The notes: a model not told the origin generated them from the sequence alone. Shown: positions 14,437-23,712, counted from the first letter of the stretch. The stretch: DNA of 27,294 nucleotides from Oribacterium sp. (GCA_017940955.1 JAGAXP010000302.1:1-27294); one strand, 5' to 3'. A program made the numbers and translations.

Positions 14437-15570
14437 GTGAAGGTTCAGGTTATAGCATTCACGGAAAAAGGATACAGGCTTTCAGAGGAGCTGAAGAATC
14501 GCTGGATGGAAGCGGAGAACGAAGGACAGGGGCTTTTCAGAAGAACCGGGACTTTGAGAGAAGAGAAAGGGGAAAAGCTTGAGGTTTGTCTTCTCGCAAA
14601 GACAAAGGCTTTGCCGGAGATTTCTGACGCAAGGGATTTAAATGAAATAGTGGCTGCCTGGTTTTCGGAGGATTCCGATGCCATAATTTTTGTCGGCTCC
14701 ACCGGCATTGCGGTTCGTGCAATAGCGCCATTCCTGTCACACAAGTCAGAAGATCCGGCGGTACTTGTCATAGATGAAGCCGGGCGTTATGTTATATCCC
14801 TTCTCAGCGGTCACCTGGGAGGAGCCAATGAGCTTACTTCTTTTGTTTCAGAGCTCATTAAGGCTCAGCCGGTGATAACCACTGCGTCAGATCTGGAAGG
14901 TGCTTTTTCTGTTGATGTTTTTGCAAAGGAGAACGGACTGATCATCACTGATTTCGGGGCGGCAAAGGAAGTTTCGGCAAAGGTGCTGAGAGGCGAGAAA
15001 TTACGTATATACAGTGACATTGGCATGGAACATCTTGTGAAGAGACCCGGAATCGGGGAATACGAGCAGGTGGGGATCGGAGACATTGACAAAGCGGATG
15101 TCATCATAAGTTATCAAAGTAAGCTGCTGGAAAAAGCTGATCCGGTGGTGAGACCCTTTAATGCCATAGGTCTCAAGCTTATCGCAAAGCGTGTATATGT
15201 AGGAATCGGTGCCCGAAAGGGCGTTTCCGAGGAAGATGTTGCGAAGGCATATGATAATTGCCTTAAGTCAGCAGGAATATCCGGAGAAGCAGTCGATGCC
15301 CTGGTAAGCATTGACCTGAAAAAAAATGAACAGGGGATACTGACCTTCAGTTATAAGCGGGAGATTCCCTTTGTGACCTATACTGCAGCTGAGCTTAAAT
15401 CCATGGACGGGGACTTTGCGTCAAGCAGTTTTGTGGAAAGTGTAACAGGGGTGTCCAATGTCTGCGAACGGTCGGCTGCTTATGCCGCGTCGCAAAACGG
15501 ACATGAGCGGGTCCTCATACACAAGCAGATATACGGAAGTGTGACATTGGCGGTTGCGGTGTCTGTGTAA
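14437..15570 (+). CDS. cbiG: cobalt-precorrin-5A hydrolase
   Basis: 377 residues with the GTG start. CbiG opens the delta-lactone of cobalt-precorrin-5A, releasing acetaldehyde. The central part has IIFVGSTGIAVRAIAPFL and SLLSGHLGGANELT, and the C-terminal domain has VYVGIGARKGVS; all are CbiG signatures. An ATG at 14410 gives nine more residues, but AGGGGG six bases before the GTG at 14437 and the KVQVIAFTEKG N-terminus typical of the family favour the GTG. The gap to cbiF (about 130 bases) holds no clear signal except a small AACTG/CAGTT hairpin near 14388-14405. Confidence 0.93.
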   Translation: MKVQVIAFTEKGYRLSEELKNRWMEAENEGQGLFRRTGTLREEKGEKLEVCLLAKTKALPEISDARDLNEIVAAWFSEDSDAIIFVGSTGIAVRAIAPFLSHKSEDPAVLVIDEAGRYVISLLSGHLGGANELTSFVSELIKAQPVITTASDLEGAFSVDVFAKENGLIITDFGAAKEVSAKVLRGEKLRIYSDIGMEHLVKRPGIGEYEQVGIGDIDKADVIISYQSKLLEKADPVVRPFNAIGLKLIAKRVYVGIGARKGVSEEDVAKAYDNCLKSAGISGEAVDALVSIDLKKNEQGILTFSYKREIPFVTYTAAELKSMDGDFASSSFVESVTGVSNVCERSAAYAASQNGHERVLIHKQIYGSVTLAVAVSV

Positions 15571-15615
15571 TAAATATAAACTATTATTAGTGAATTATAA
15601 GAGAGGAGAAATATT

Positions 15616-16800
15616 ATGAGAAAGAAAGCGGCATTGGCAGCAGCATTTTGTGTTTTTGCCTTTGGAATGGTCGGATGTCAGAAGCCGGCAACAAATGTTA
15701 ATACAAATGAGGCTACAACGGCAGCAGTGGAAGAATCCACTACGGCAGCTCCTCAGGAAACTGAAGAGACTTCTCAAGAAACCACAGAAGCTGCGAAGGA
15801 AGAGGAAACAACTGCTTCGGAGCCTGATTATCCGACATTGCCCCTTCCGGAATATCATTACAACGGTCCTGAGGACTGGGCAGAGTATGCAGACGGAGTA
15901 AGCCATTTCCTTGTTGAAAACAGTTTTGGAGATGTGGCACCGGATTTAACCATATGTGTTCCTGTCGTTCTTAAGGCAGATGACAGTGATCCCAAGGACG
16001 TGAAGTTATGGGGTGAATTCTATGTAGAAGGTTTCAACCTTGTAAAGACTTCCCTTCTGAATGTAAATGGAGGATCCTTCGGAGGCGTTGTGCATCTTGA
16101 TACAACAAAAGGAGATCCCATAGTTACCGATTTTGATTTTCTTCAGGATGGCTCCGGCTTTGAGGCTTCTCTGGATGAGCTTTTCGGTAAAGAGGGTCTG
16201 AAGGATGCATATCTTGAAGCTTCAAATGAACGTGACAAGTATCTGGCAGAAGCATTGGCAAACTATATCAACACTAACGGGCTGTACATCACCCAGTATC
16301 AGGAGTACGGCTGGCCACCGGTTCCGGTTCTTAATGCGCCTCCGACGAAGGATGAAGATCAGATCGTTGATTATGAAGGAAGCTATGATTATACCGCAAA
16401 GTTCGATATGCGTGAGATCTGCTCATATGAAACCGGTGAGTCGGATATGTTCTGCAATGTTGACAGCAAGGAATGGAATGAATTCCTGATCGTAGTTTAT
16501 AAAGCGGAGAGTAAAGACATTGACAGTGCCATAACAGAGCTTCGCGCCGGTCTTGCAGACGAGAATGTGGATCTGGAGAGAACAGAAGACGTAACCTTCA
16601 AAGATATGGAGGGCTGCACAGTACTAATGACTAAGGGTCCATATAAGGAAGGTGACGCGGTTTATGTAGCTTATTTTGTTCCGAGGGGAGATGATCTCCT
16701 TGTAATAAAGATCTCATCTACATACAGTGAAGATGAAAAAATCCAGATGTCTACAGATGCTATCATCGAGGACTTCCTTGGAAATATGGAGCTAAAGTGA
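15616..16800 (+). CDS. lipoprotein of unknown function inside the cobalamin cluster
   Basis: 394 residues. The signal peptide ends in a lipobox GMVGC with Cys21 as the lipid site. A linker rich in Thr, Glu and Ala (about 33-72) leads to an extracellular domain of about 320 residues with many aromatic and acidic positions. I do not recognise a family. It starts 45 bases after cbiG with a good RBS (GAGGAG) and ends before a strong terminator, so it is co-transcribed with the cbi genes. A role in binding cobalt, corrinoid or a precursor at the surface is possible only from context. The linker style resembles that of the transglutaminase-like protein at 1791. Confidence 0.85.
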   Translation: MRKKAALAAAFCVFAFGMVGCQKPATNVNTNEATTAAVEESTTAAPQETEETSQETTEAAKEEETTASEPDYPTLPLPEYHYNGPEDWAEYADGVSHFLVENSFGDVAPDLTICVPVVLKADDSDPKDVKLWGEFYVEGFNLVKTSLLNVNGGSFGGVVHLDTTKGDPIVTDFDFLQDGSGFEASLDELFGKEGLKDAYLEASNERDKYLAEALANYINTNGLYITQYQEYGWPPVPVLNAPPTKDEDQIVDYEGSYDYTAKFDMREICSYETGESDMFCNVDSKEWNEFLIVVYKAESKDIDSAITELRAGLADENVDLERTEDVTFKDMEGCTVLMTKGPYKEGDAVYVAYFVPRGDDLLVIKISSTYSEDEKIQMSTDAIIEDFLGNMELK

Positions 16801-16829
16801 TATAAAACTGTACTGCAAATCAAGATATA

Positions 16830-16890
16830 CCCCCTTCCGGATAGACAGGCTAAACTACAAAAAGCCTGCTGCCCGGAAGGGGGCATTTTT
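16830..16890 (+). terminator. intrinsic terminator after the lipoprotein gene
   Basis: CCCCCTTCCGG (16830-16840) pairs perfectly with CCGGAAGGGGG (16873-16883). An inner stem CAGGC (16846-16850) / GCCTG (16864-16868) tightens the loop. Five T follow one base after GCA (16886-16890). It splits the cbi cluster into two transcripts unless read through. Confidence 0.85.
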
Positions 16891-17009
16891 CTTGAAGACC
16901 GTCACTTCCGGTTTCGATAAAGCTGCCGCAAGGGTGTGTAGGGGTTTTTTTGCGGGCCGGATTAGGATAAAATTATAAAATATGAGTGATTTGGTTCACG
17001 GAGGGTGAA

Positions 17010-17768
17010 ATGGGAACGGTATATGCTGTGGGCTTCGGGCCCGGAGATGTAAAGTACGAGACATTGGAAGCAAGGGAAGTGCTTTCAGGTGTGGATGTGA
17101 TAGTAGGGTATAAAACTTATGCGGATATAGTGAGTAAACAGTATCCTGAAAAGGAATTCGTGGTTTCCGGGATGCATGAGGAAGAGGAACGCTGTAAAAA
17201 GGCTCTGGAGCTTGCAGTGTCCGGGAAGAATGTTGCCGTTATCTCCTCAGGTGACGCCGAGGTTTACGGTATGGCGGGACTTTTGTACGAGCTGTCGGAA
17301 AAGGAAAGCTACTGTGGGGTTCAGGTGAAGAACGTACCGGGTCTTTCTGCAGTTCTCAGTGGAGGAGCAGTTCTGGGAGCTCCTGTCGGGCATGATTTTT
17401 GTGTCATCAGTCTTTCGGATCTGTTGACGCCTTGGGAAACCATAGAAAAGAGGCTTAGGGCAGCAGCAGAAGGTGACTTTGTCATAGTGCTTTATAACCC
17501 GGTGAGCCACAAGAGGCTGGAGACTTTTAAGAAAGCCTGCGGGATACTCTGCGAAGGGATTCCTTCCGACAGAGTCTGCGGATATGTCAGAAACATCGGA
17601 AGGGATGGATGTAAGAGCCGGATCTTTTTATTATATGAGCTTGAGAAGCTTGGTGAAAATTCTGAAATTGATATGCTGACTACAGTTTTCATAGGCAATT
17701 CGGAGACGAAGATTGTTGAAACACCGGATGGATCCAGAATGGTTACTCCGAGAGGGTATAAAGGGTGA
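17010..17768 (+). CDS. cbiH: precorrin-3B / cobalt-precorrin-3 C17-methyltransferase
   Basis: 252 residues. Tetrapyrrole methylase that methylates C17 with ring contraction. The start MGTVYAVGFGPGDVKYET, the VDVIVGYKTYADIV segment, ISSGDAEVYGMAGL and VPGLSAVLSGGAVLGAPVGHDF are those of CbiH/CobJ; LYNPVSHKR and TVFIGNSET also agree. A GTG at 16986 could add eight residues, but GGAGGGTGA right before the ATG at 17010 decides the start. It follows a strong terminator, so it should have its own promoter (a TATAAA-rich stretch lies around 16970-16980). Confidence 0.95.
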   Translation: MGTVYAVGFGPGDVKYETLEAREVLSGVDVIVGYKTYADIVSKQYPEKEFVVSGMHEEEERCKKALELAVSGKNVAVISSGDAEVYGMAGLLYELSEKESYCGVQVKNVPGLSAVLSGGAVLGAPVGHDFCVISLSDLLTPWETIEKRLRAAAEGDFVIVLYNPVSHKRLETFKKACGILCEGIPSDRVCGYVRNIGRDGCKSRIFLLYELEKLGENSEIDMLTTVFIGNSETKIVETPDGSRMVTPRGYKG

Positions 17769-17854
17769 TAAAAGGCATGTAGGCATGTGTTTTTACGGAT
17801 GATTACATTGCTTACGCCGGGAAATTGTGACTGCTAATCAGCAGCAGGAGTTTT

Positions 17855-18787
17855 ATGCATATATTTTTATTTGGCGGAACCACCGAAGGACGGAAAATTG
17901 CGGAGCATATTGTGGCAGAAAACAAAAAAAGAGAGGCTGATGGACGAGAAGATTTTCTTGAGACCGAAGTCTTTGTGGCTACCGACTACGGAGCAGGACT
18001 TCTTCCAACGGAAAAGCATTTGGCTGTAAATGTTGGAAGGCTGAACGCCGAGGAAATGGAGGAGCGTTTTATAACTGCGAATAGTCTCTTTAGAAGTTTA
18101 ACCATGGGTGAGTCCAAATCAGTAATTGATAAACATCCCATCAATGATGATTTTTTAGAGAAGATATCAGAAGATAGAGCTGAGTCTGTTTTGGTTATCG
18201 ATGCAACTCATCCGTATGCTGCGGAAGTAACGGAAAATATCTACAAAGCCTGCAGGGCATCCGGAGTCAGATGCCTGAGAATAGTTCGTCCTGAGGCAGA
18301 CTCTGATACAGATAACTCTGACTTTCTATATTTCGAAAATTTAAAAAAGGCCGTACAATGGCTCAACTCAACTTTCGAAAATTTTCCGGAGAAGCGAAAG
18401 CATATACTCATAACCACAGGTTCAAAAGAAATTCAGGAATACACTGCCATACCGGATTTTGAGGAGTATTGTTATGTGAGAGCATTACCCACGCCTGAGG
18501 TTCTTGAAAAATGCATGGCGCTGGGATTTAGGAGAGACAGGCTGATCCTCATGCAGGGTCCCTTCAGTATTGATATGAACCTGGCTCAGTTAAGATATGC
18601 TTCTGCCGGATACATTGTTACAAAGGATTCGGGGGAGATCGGAGGATTTCCCGGGAAGTGTGATGCAGCTATAGAATTGGGAGTGAAAATTCTTGTCATC
18701 GGACGACCGGTCTTAACGACTGTTCCGGTGGAGGAATGGTATAGTATAATGTCTTTAAGTGATATTTTAGCAGGAGGAATGTTATGA
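17855..18787 (+). CDS. cbiJ: precorrin-6A / cobalt-precorrin-6A reductase
   Basis: 310 residues. NAD(P)H-dependent reduction of the macrocycle. Motifs: LFGGTTEGRKIAEHI at the start, VIDATHPYAAEVTENI (about 110-125), ITTGSKEI, VRALPTPEVLEKC, LMQGPFSIDMNLAQL and VTKDSGEIGGFPGKCDAA. It is about 50 residues longer than usual, mainly from charged inserts at about 23-40 and 70-105. AGGAG precedes the ATG. The last four bases overlap the next start (ATGA), so it is coupled to cbiET. The 86-base gap before it shows no clear signal. Confidence 0.93.
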   Translation: MHIFLFGGTTEGRKIAEHIVAENKKREADGREDFLETEVFVATDYGAGLLPTEKHLAVNVGRLNAEEMEERFITANSLFRSLTMGESKSVIDKHPINDDFLEKISEDRAESVLVIDATHPYAAEVTENIYKACRASGVRCLRIVRPEADSDTDNSDFLYFENLKKAVQWLNSTFENFPEKRKHILITTGSKEIQEYTAIPDFEEYCYVRALPTPEVLEKCMALGFRRDRLILMQGPFSIDMNLAQLRYASAGYIVTKDSGEIGGFPGKCDAAIELGVKILVIGRPVLTTVPVEEWYSIMSLSDILAGGML

Positions 18788-20106
18788 GAATCATAAATTT
18801 AATCGGTGTTGGTCCGGGAAGTCCGGAGATGATGACAACTCAGGCCATTAAGGCGATAAAGGAGTCCGAGGTTCTGATGGGGGCGGCGAGAGCCCTGAAG
18901 ACCGCTCAGGATGCGGTTCCGGAGCTTGATATAGAAATCTGTGAGGCTGTGAAAACCGATGATATGGTGACGTACATCAAGGGTCATCCCGAGAAGAAGG
19001 TGATCTCCTGCGTATTTACTGGAGATACCAGCGTTTACAGTGGTGCCATACCTTTAAAGAAAGCATTGGAACAAAATATGGGACCGGACGGTGGTGATGA
19101 CTCAGAGGATGAGGACAGAGCCGAGAACTTTGATATCAGAAATTTTGCAGGAGTTTCCAGCATCCAGTATTTCCTTAGTAAGCGCTCTGTAAGCATGGCC
19201 AATGTTAAGCTGGTAAGTCTTCACGGACGCCATAAGGACATGATTCCGTTGATCCGGGAAAACAAGTACGTGTGTGCACTTCTGGGCAGTGAAGATACGG
19301 TTTCAAAGATTTCCCAGGAGCTTGCCCGTTTTGGTTTCGGCTCTGTGAAGATCATAGTCGGAGAGAGGCTGAGCTACCCGGATGAATGTTTTACCGTTGG
19401 AAAGCCCAGGGACATGAAGGGTAAGATGTTTGACCGTCTTGCCATCGCGCTTTTTGAAAATGACAATGCAGAAACTCCTGTCCGTTCCTATGGTATCGGA
19501 GACGATCATTTTGAAAGGGCTGATGCAGTACCTCTTACAAAACGTGACGTGAGAGCCCTGAGTCTCTGCCGTTTGGCTATAAAAGAGGACAGCATCATCT
19601 ATGATATCGGTGCAGGTTCCGGCTCTATGTCCATCGAGGCAGGTCTTGCATGTCCGGAGGGAAAGGTTATCGCCGTTGAACTGAATCAGGAAGCCATAGA
19701 TACCATCGAAAGAAACAGATATCAGTTCAAGGTTGACAACATCCGTGTAATCCGCGGCAAGGCTCCAGAATGCTTTGAAGAGTTTGAGATGCAGAAGCCG
19801 GGAGAGAGAAAGAATGTAGCAGATGAGGGATTGCTGCCTATTCCCGACCGTGTTTTCATCGGAGGCAGCAAGGGAAATCTCCAAAAGATCATAGACTGGG
19901 CTGTGAAGGTTAATCCGGATGTAGTCATTGTAATAAATACGGTTACTCTTGAATCGGTTGCAGAGGTTCTGGAGGTCGAGAGAAGGCTTACAGATTATAA
20001 CTTTGAGATGGTGGAGATACAGTCAACCGGTCTTGAAAGACGCGGAAGTTATCACATGCACAGAGCGGAAAATCCTATAACTATTACAAGAATTTCCAGG
20101 AGATAA
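18784..20106 (+). CDS. cbiET: precorrin-6Y C5,15-methyltransferase (decarboxylating), CbiE-CbiT fusion
   Basis: 440 residues. The N-terminal half (1 to about 215) is the CbiE C5-methylase with NLIGVGPGSPEMMT and VFTGDTSVYSGA. The C-terminal half (about 235-440) is the CbiT C15-methylase/decarboxylase with the Rossmann SAM site YDIGAGSGSMSIEAG followed by VIAVELNQEA. The fused form is common in anaerobes. A short acidic insert (about 100-112, DGGDDSEDEDRA) stands in CbiE. It begins by ATGA overlap with cbiJ. No further cbi gene follows; CbiC, CbiL, chelatase and late-step genes are not in the window. Confidence 0.94.
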   Translation: MRIINLIGVGPGSPEMMTTQAIKAIKESEVLMGAARALKTAQDAVPELDIEICEAVKTDDMVTYIKGHPEKKVISCVFTGDTSVYSGAIPLKKALEQNMGPDGGDDSEDEDRAENFDIRNFAGVSSIQYFLSKRSVSMANVKLVSLHGRHKDMIPLIRENKYVCALLGSEDTVSKISQELARFGFGSVKIIVGERLSYPDECFTVGKPRDMKGKMFDRLAIALFENDNAETPVRSYGIGDDHFERADAVPLTKRDVRALSLCRLAIKEDSIIYDIGAGSGSMSIEAGLACPEGKVIAVELNQEAIDTIERNRYQFKVDNIRVIRGKAPECFEEFEMQKPGERKNVADEGLLPIPDRVFIGGSKGNLQKIIDWAVKVNPDVVIVINTVTLESVAEVLEVERRLTDYNFEMVEIQSTGLERRGSYHMHRAENPITITRISRR

Positions 20107-20204
20107 GATCCGACGTGCAGAATTTGCTGACTGATAAGAGTTATCAAACATAGCGGAATATTATAACGGGGTGATCCAAATATGAAACAGTAGCCATTTT
20201 CTCT

Positions 20205-20214
20205 GCCAATTGGC
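20205..20214. promoter_or_regulatory. small palindrome upstream of the ABC importer
   Basis: GCCAATTGGC is a 10-bp palindrome 50 bases before the importer start. A start-like ATG at 20182 after GGGGTG reads only three codons. Nothing else was recognised in the 158-base gap. Confidence 0.25.
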
Positions 20215-20264
20215 TTACAACGTTAATGAGGTGTTTGAAAAAATAAAAGGGATAGGAGCTTGGT

Positions 20265-22604
20265 ATGAAGAGTGGATGTTTTCATAAAGGTGATTTTTTG
20301 AAGAATCCGGTTCGTTTCTTGTTGGCAATAGTTTTTCTTTTGACATGTGTGTTTGCAGTCAGCTCATTTGCAGCAGAAGATACAGGGACCTCCGGGCAGA
20401 CCGGGACAGGTGTTGCTGACTGGGGAAGCTACAACGGAAAACGTATCGGGGTTCTCACAGGAACTCTGTTGGAGGATGTGGCAAAGGAATTTTTTCCTGA
20501 CAGTGAATATGTTTATATCGACAGTTATCCGGACTGCGGTGCTGCGCTGCTTTCGGGTAAGATAGATGCATTTCTTGCAGATGAGCCCAATGTAAAGACC
20601 ATGCACTTTGAAGAGCCTGATATCGATTATATTCACGACAGGATAAGAGAGCAGGATGTAAGTTTTGCTTTCAGAAAGAATGATCCCGAAAGCGAAAAGC
20701 TGTGTGAAGAGTTCAATGTCTATCTCGCCAAGATAAGGACCAATGGGGTTTTGCAGCTCATGGATGACATCTGGATGGGAGTGGATGAGTACAGGAAAAC
20801 AGTAGACATGTCAGCACTTACCGGAAAAAACGGGACTATCAGGGTGGTGACCACTGCTACCGATATGCCCTGGTCATACATTAAGGATGGAAAAAATGTA
20901 GGTTATGATATCGATCTTCTCGCTCATTTCTGTATGGACAGAGGTTACACTCTGGAAATCGAGGATGTGAGCTTTGCTGCCCGTATTCCTGCACTTCAAT
21001 CAGGAAGAGGGGTTCTCACTACCGGGATGAATGTCACTCCTGAACGTAAGGAGGAGGTGCTTTTCTGCGATGCGACCTATAAAAATGGAATCGTACTTGC
21101 GGTTCCCTCGGCTGATTTAAAGGGCATAAGTCAGGACAAAAAGGATATCTCCACCGGTAAAGAGCCGGAGTTCAGGACATTTGATGAGCTAAAAGGAAGA
21201 ACTATCTCCATGATCACAGGAGCCCCTTTTGAGAATATGATCCTTTCAAAGGTTTCTGATGTCAAGGAGTTCACCTATTTCACCACCATGCCGGATATGA
21301 TGCTTGCCATAAGAACCGGAAAGACAGATGCCGGGCTTATGAACAATGCAGTTGCGGAGCTTGCTGCCAATAAAGACCCTGAGCTCTGCGTTTTCCCCGA
21401 GTCTCTGGGTGATACAGCCTTTGGCCTCGGATTTAAAAAGGGAGATCCGAGGCGGGATGAGTGGCAGGCGGCATTTGACAGAATTCCTGCGGAAACCAGG
21501 GAGGCTCTCTGGAATAAATGGACCGGAGCGGATGACAGTAAAAAAACTCTTCCGGCCCAGGACTGGCCGGGGAAGAACGGTACCGTAAATGTAGCCTGCT
21601 GTGATGCTCTGGAGCCTATGAGCTATATGGGAGAGGGAGGTGAATGTCTCGGCCTTGACATCGAGACCATCCTCCTCATAGCGAAGGAACTGGATGTTCA
21701 TGTGGAGTTTACACCCATGGATTTTTCTGCAGTTCTGTCTTCGATCGGCGCAGGCAAGGCGGATATCGGATGCGGATCCATAGTTATTACTGCTGAGCGT
21801 AAGGAATCCATGGATTTTCTGGAGTATGCACCGGCGGCGTTTGTTTTCATAGTGAGAACCGCAACCCATGATGCTCCCGCCAATAATTTCATTGACCGAA
21901 TCAAAGCGAGCTTTGAAAAGACCTTTGTAAGAGAGAATCGTTACGAGCTGTTCATTTCGGGAATCATCACCACCATTCTTATCACGGTTCTGTCGATTAT
22001 ATTCGGAACCGCTTTCGGCTTCCTTGTATATATGGGGACCAGGAACGGCAACAAAGCGGCTAATGCCCTGGCCGGAGCTTTTGTGTGGCTCATTCAGGGC
22101 ATGCCTGTTGTGGTTCTTCTTATGATCCTCTACTACATCATCTTTGCCAAGGCCAAGGTTTCGGGAACTGCTGTTGCGGTGATTGCATTTACGCTTGTGT
22201 TCGGCGCAGGGGTTTTCGGAATGCTGAAAATGGGTGTCGGAGCTGTGGACAAGGGACAGTCCGAAGCTGCTCTTTCTTTAGGTTACGGGGATATAAAGGC
22301 CTTTTTCAGAGTCATTTTCCCACAGGCCATACCACATTTCCTGCCTACCTATAAGGGCGAAGTGGTTGCCCTTGTAAAGGCAACCGCCATCGTTGGTTAC
22401 ATCGCTGTTCAGGATCTGACCAAGATGGGAGATATCGTAAGAGGCCGAACTTACGAAGCATTTTTCCCGCTTATCGCAGTGGCGGTTATCTATTTCATTC
22501 TGGGAGCAATGCTTACATCGGTGGTTGATAAGCTGGAGGTAAACATTAATCCAAAGCTTCGTAAGAAGGAAGACATACTTTCGGGGGTAAAAACTGATGA
22601 TTGA
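20265..22604 (+). CDS. amino-acid ABC importer permease fused to substrate-binding domains
   Basis: 779 residues. A signal peptide (about 14-36, ending SSFA) is followed by three binding-protein segments of the SBP_bac_3 type. The first (about 50-180) looks like a second lobe only (GKRIGVLTGTLLEDVAKEF, SGKIDAFLADEP). The second (about 188-425) is a complete two-lobe domain. The third (about 436-535) looks like a first lobe only (GTVNVACCDALEPMSY, KADIGCGSIVITAERK). A HisM-type permease domain follows with about five membrane helices from 561 and an EAA loop (EAALSLGYGDIKAFFRVIFPQ, near 667). AGGAG precedes the ATG. Its 3' end overlaps the ATPase gene by eight bases. Polar amino acid uptake is the likely role; the ligand is not readable. 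Confidence 0.9.
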   Translation: MKSGCFHKGDFLKNPVRFLLAIVFLLTCVFAVSSFAAEDTGTSGQTGTGVADWGSYNGKRIGVLTGTLLEDVAKEFFPDSEYVYIDSYPDCGAALLSGKIDAFLADEPNVKTMHFEEPDIDYIHDRIREQDVSFAFRKNDPESEKLCEEFNVYLAKIRTNGVLQLMDDIWMGVDEYRKTVDMSALTGKNGTIRVVTTATDMPWSYIKDGKNVGYDIDLLAHFCMDRGYTLEIEDVSFAARIPALQSGRGVLTTGMNVTPERKEEVLFCDATYKNGIVLAVPSADLKGISQDKKDISTGKEPEFRTFDELKGRTISMITGAPFENMILSKVSDVKEFTYFTTMPDMMLAIRTGKTDAGLMNNAVAELAANKDPELCVFPESLGDTAFGLGFKKGDPRRDEWQAAFDRIPAETREALWNKWTGADDSKKTLPAQDWPGKNGTVNVACCDALEPMSYMGEGGECLGLDIETILLIAKELDVHVEFTPMDFSAVLSSIGAGKADIGCGSIVITAERKESMDFLEYAPAAFVFIVRTATHDAPANNFIDRIKASFEKTFVRENRYELFISGIITTILITVLSIIFGTAFGFLVYMGTRNGNKAANALAGAFVWLIQGMPVVVLLMILYYIIFAKAKVSGTAVAVIAFTLVFGAGVFGMLKMGVGAVDKGQSEAALSLGYGDIKAFFRVIFPQAIPHFLPTYKGEVVALVKATAIVGYIAVQDLTKMGDIVRGRTYEAFFPLIAVAVIYFILGAMLTSVVDKLEVNINPKLRKKEDILSGVKTDD

Positions 22605-23694
22605 AGTAAGGAATCTTAAAAAGGAATATGATTCGGTTACTCCTGTTAACGGGGTGACATTTACCATAAATGACGGAGACGTGATCTCTGTCATCGGCCC
22701 CTCAGGCACCGGGAAGTCCACACTTATACGATGCATAAATCTTCTGGAGAAGCCCACCGGGGGTCAGATAATATTTGACGGTGAGGACATCACTGCGCCG
22801 GGATATGACATCCGGAAGGCGAGAAAAAAGATAGGCATGGTATTTCAGTCCTTCAATCTTTTCGGGCATCTCACAGTTATCGAGAATCTGATGCTTGCGC
22901 CTATGGATCTTCTCGGAAAGAGCAAACAGGAGGCCTACGATAAGGGCATGGAGCTTCTCAGGCGAGTGGGGCTCGGAGACAAGGCTTTGAGTTATCCGGA
23001 TGAGTTGTCAGGCGGACAGAAACAACGTGTGGCCATCGCGAGGACTCTGTGCATGGATCCTGAAGTGATACTTCTGGACGAGCCCACCAGTGCCCTGGAT
23101 CCGACCATGGTATCGGAGGTTCAGTCGGTTATCAGAGACCTTTCCAAGAGTGGAAAGACCATGATGATAGTCACCCATGAGATGAACTTTGCCAGGGCGA
23201 TATCCAACAGGGTTTTCTATATGGACGAGGGAGGCATTTACGAAGAAGGTACTCCGGAAGAGATTTTTGAGAATCCAAAGAAGGAGCTCACCAGAAGATT
23301 CATCCGGAGACTAAAGGTTTTCGAGGCTGAGATCGACAGTAGAAACTATGATTTTATAGGTTTCGGAGCGGAGCTTGACAGGTATTTTCTCAAAAATGAT
23401 GTTTCATCTCAGGAAAAGTACCGCATCAGACTTGCTATAGAGGAGCTGGTGCAGCAGATACTTTTGCCGAGATTTGGTAAGCCGGATATTCATGTGACGG
23501 TAGAGTATTCCGCTGAGGACAGAAGTACAGAGATTACTGTGAAGTATGGTGGAGAGGCTTTTGATTTCAGAGATTCCGATGATAAACTGTCCCTTTCAAT
23601 GATCGAGAATACAGCAGCAAAAATTGACTACAGCTTCCATGAAGGGGAAGCACATCCAAACGAGGTGAAGGTTTGGGTGAAGAAGACAGAATGA
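22597..23694 (+). CDS. ABC importer ATPase with extra RsbW-like C-terminal domain
   Basis: 365 residues. The first ~240 are a GlnQ-type ATPase: Walker A GPSGTGKST (34-42), Q84, signature LSGGQ (137-141), Walker B VILLDEP (157-163) and His194. Residues about 248-365 form an extra domain that reads like a GHKL/RsbW-type (HATPase_c_2) fold: YRIRLAIEELVQQIL, then beta strands ending VKYGGEAFDFRD, then LSLSMIENTAAKIDYSFHEG and VKVWVKK. The nucleotide-site residues of that family seem lost: the N-box Asn is Gln, the DxG Asp is Tyr, and the GLG loop is SLS. So it is probably a binding or regulatory module, not an active kinase. It overlaps the permease gene by eight bases. Confidence 0.9.
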   Translation: MIEVRNLKKEYDSVTPVNGVTFTINDGDVISVIGPSGTGKSTLIRCINLLEKPTGGQIIFDGEDITAPGYDIRKARKKIGMVFQSFNLFGHLTVIENLMLAPMDLLGKSKQEAYDKGMELLRRVGLGDKALSYPDELSGGQKQRVAIARTLCMDPEVILLDEPTSALDPTMVSEVQSVIRDLSKSGKTMMIVTHEMNFARAISNRVFYMDEGGIYEEGTPEEIFENPKKELTRRFIRRLKVFEAEIDSRNYDFIGFGAELDRYFLKNDVSSQEKYRIRLAIEELVQQILLPRFGKPDIHVTVEYSAEDRSTEITVKYGGEAFDFRDSDDKLSLSMIENTAAKIDYSFHEGEAHPNEVKVWVKKTE

Positions 23695-23712
23695 TTACAG
23701 CTTGAAAATACA

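Noticed and set aside
19303..19884. 193-codon minus-strand frame
   Set aside because: It is fully antisense to cbiET and has no RBS or recognisable domain.
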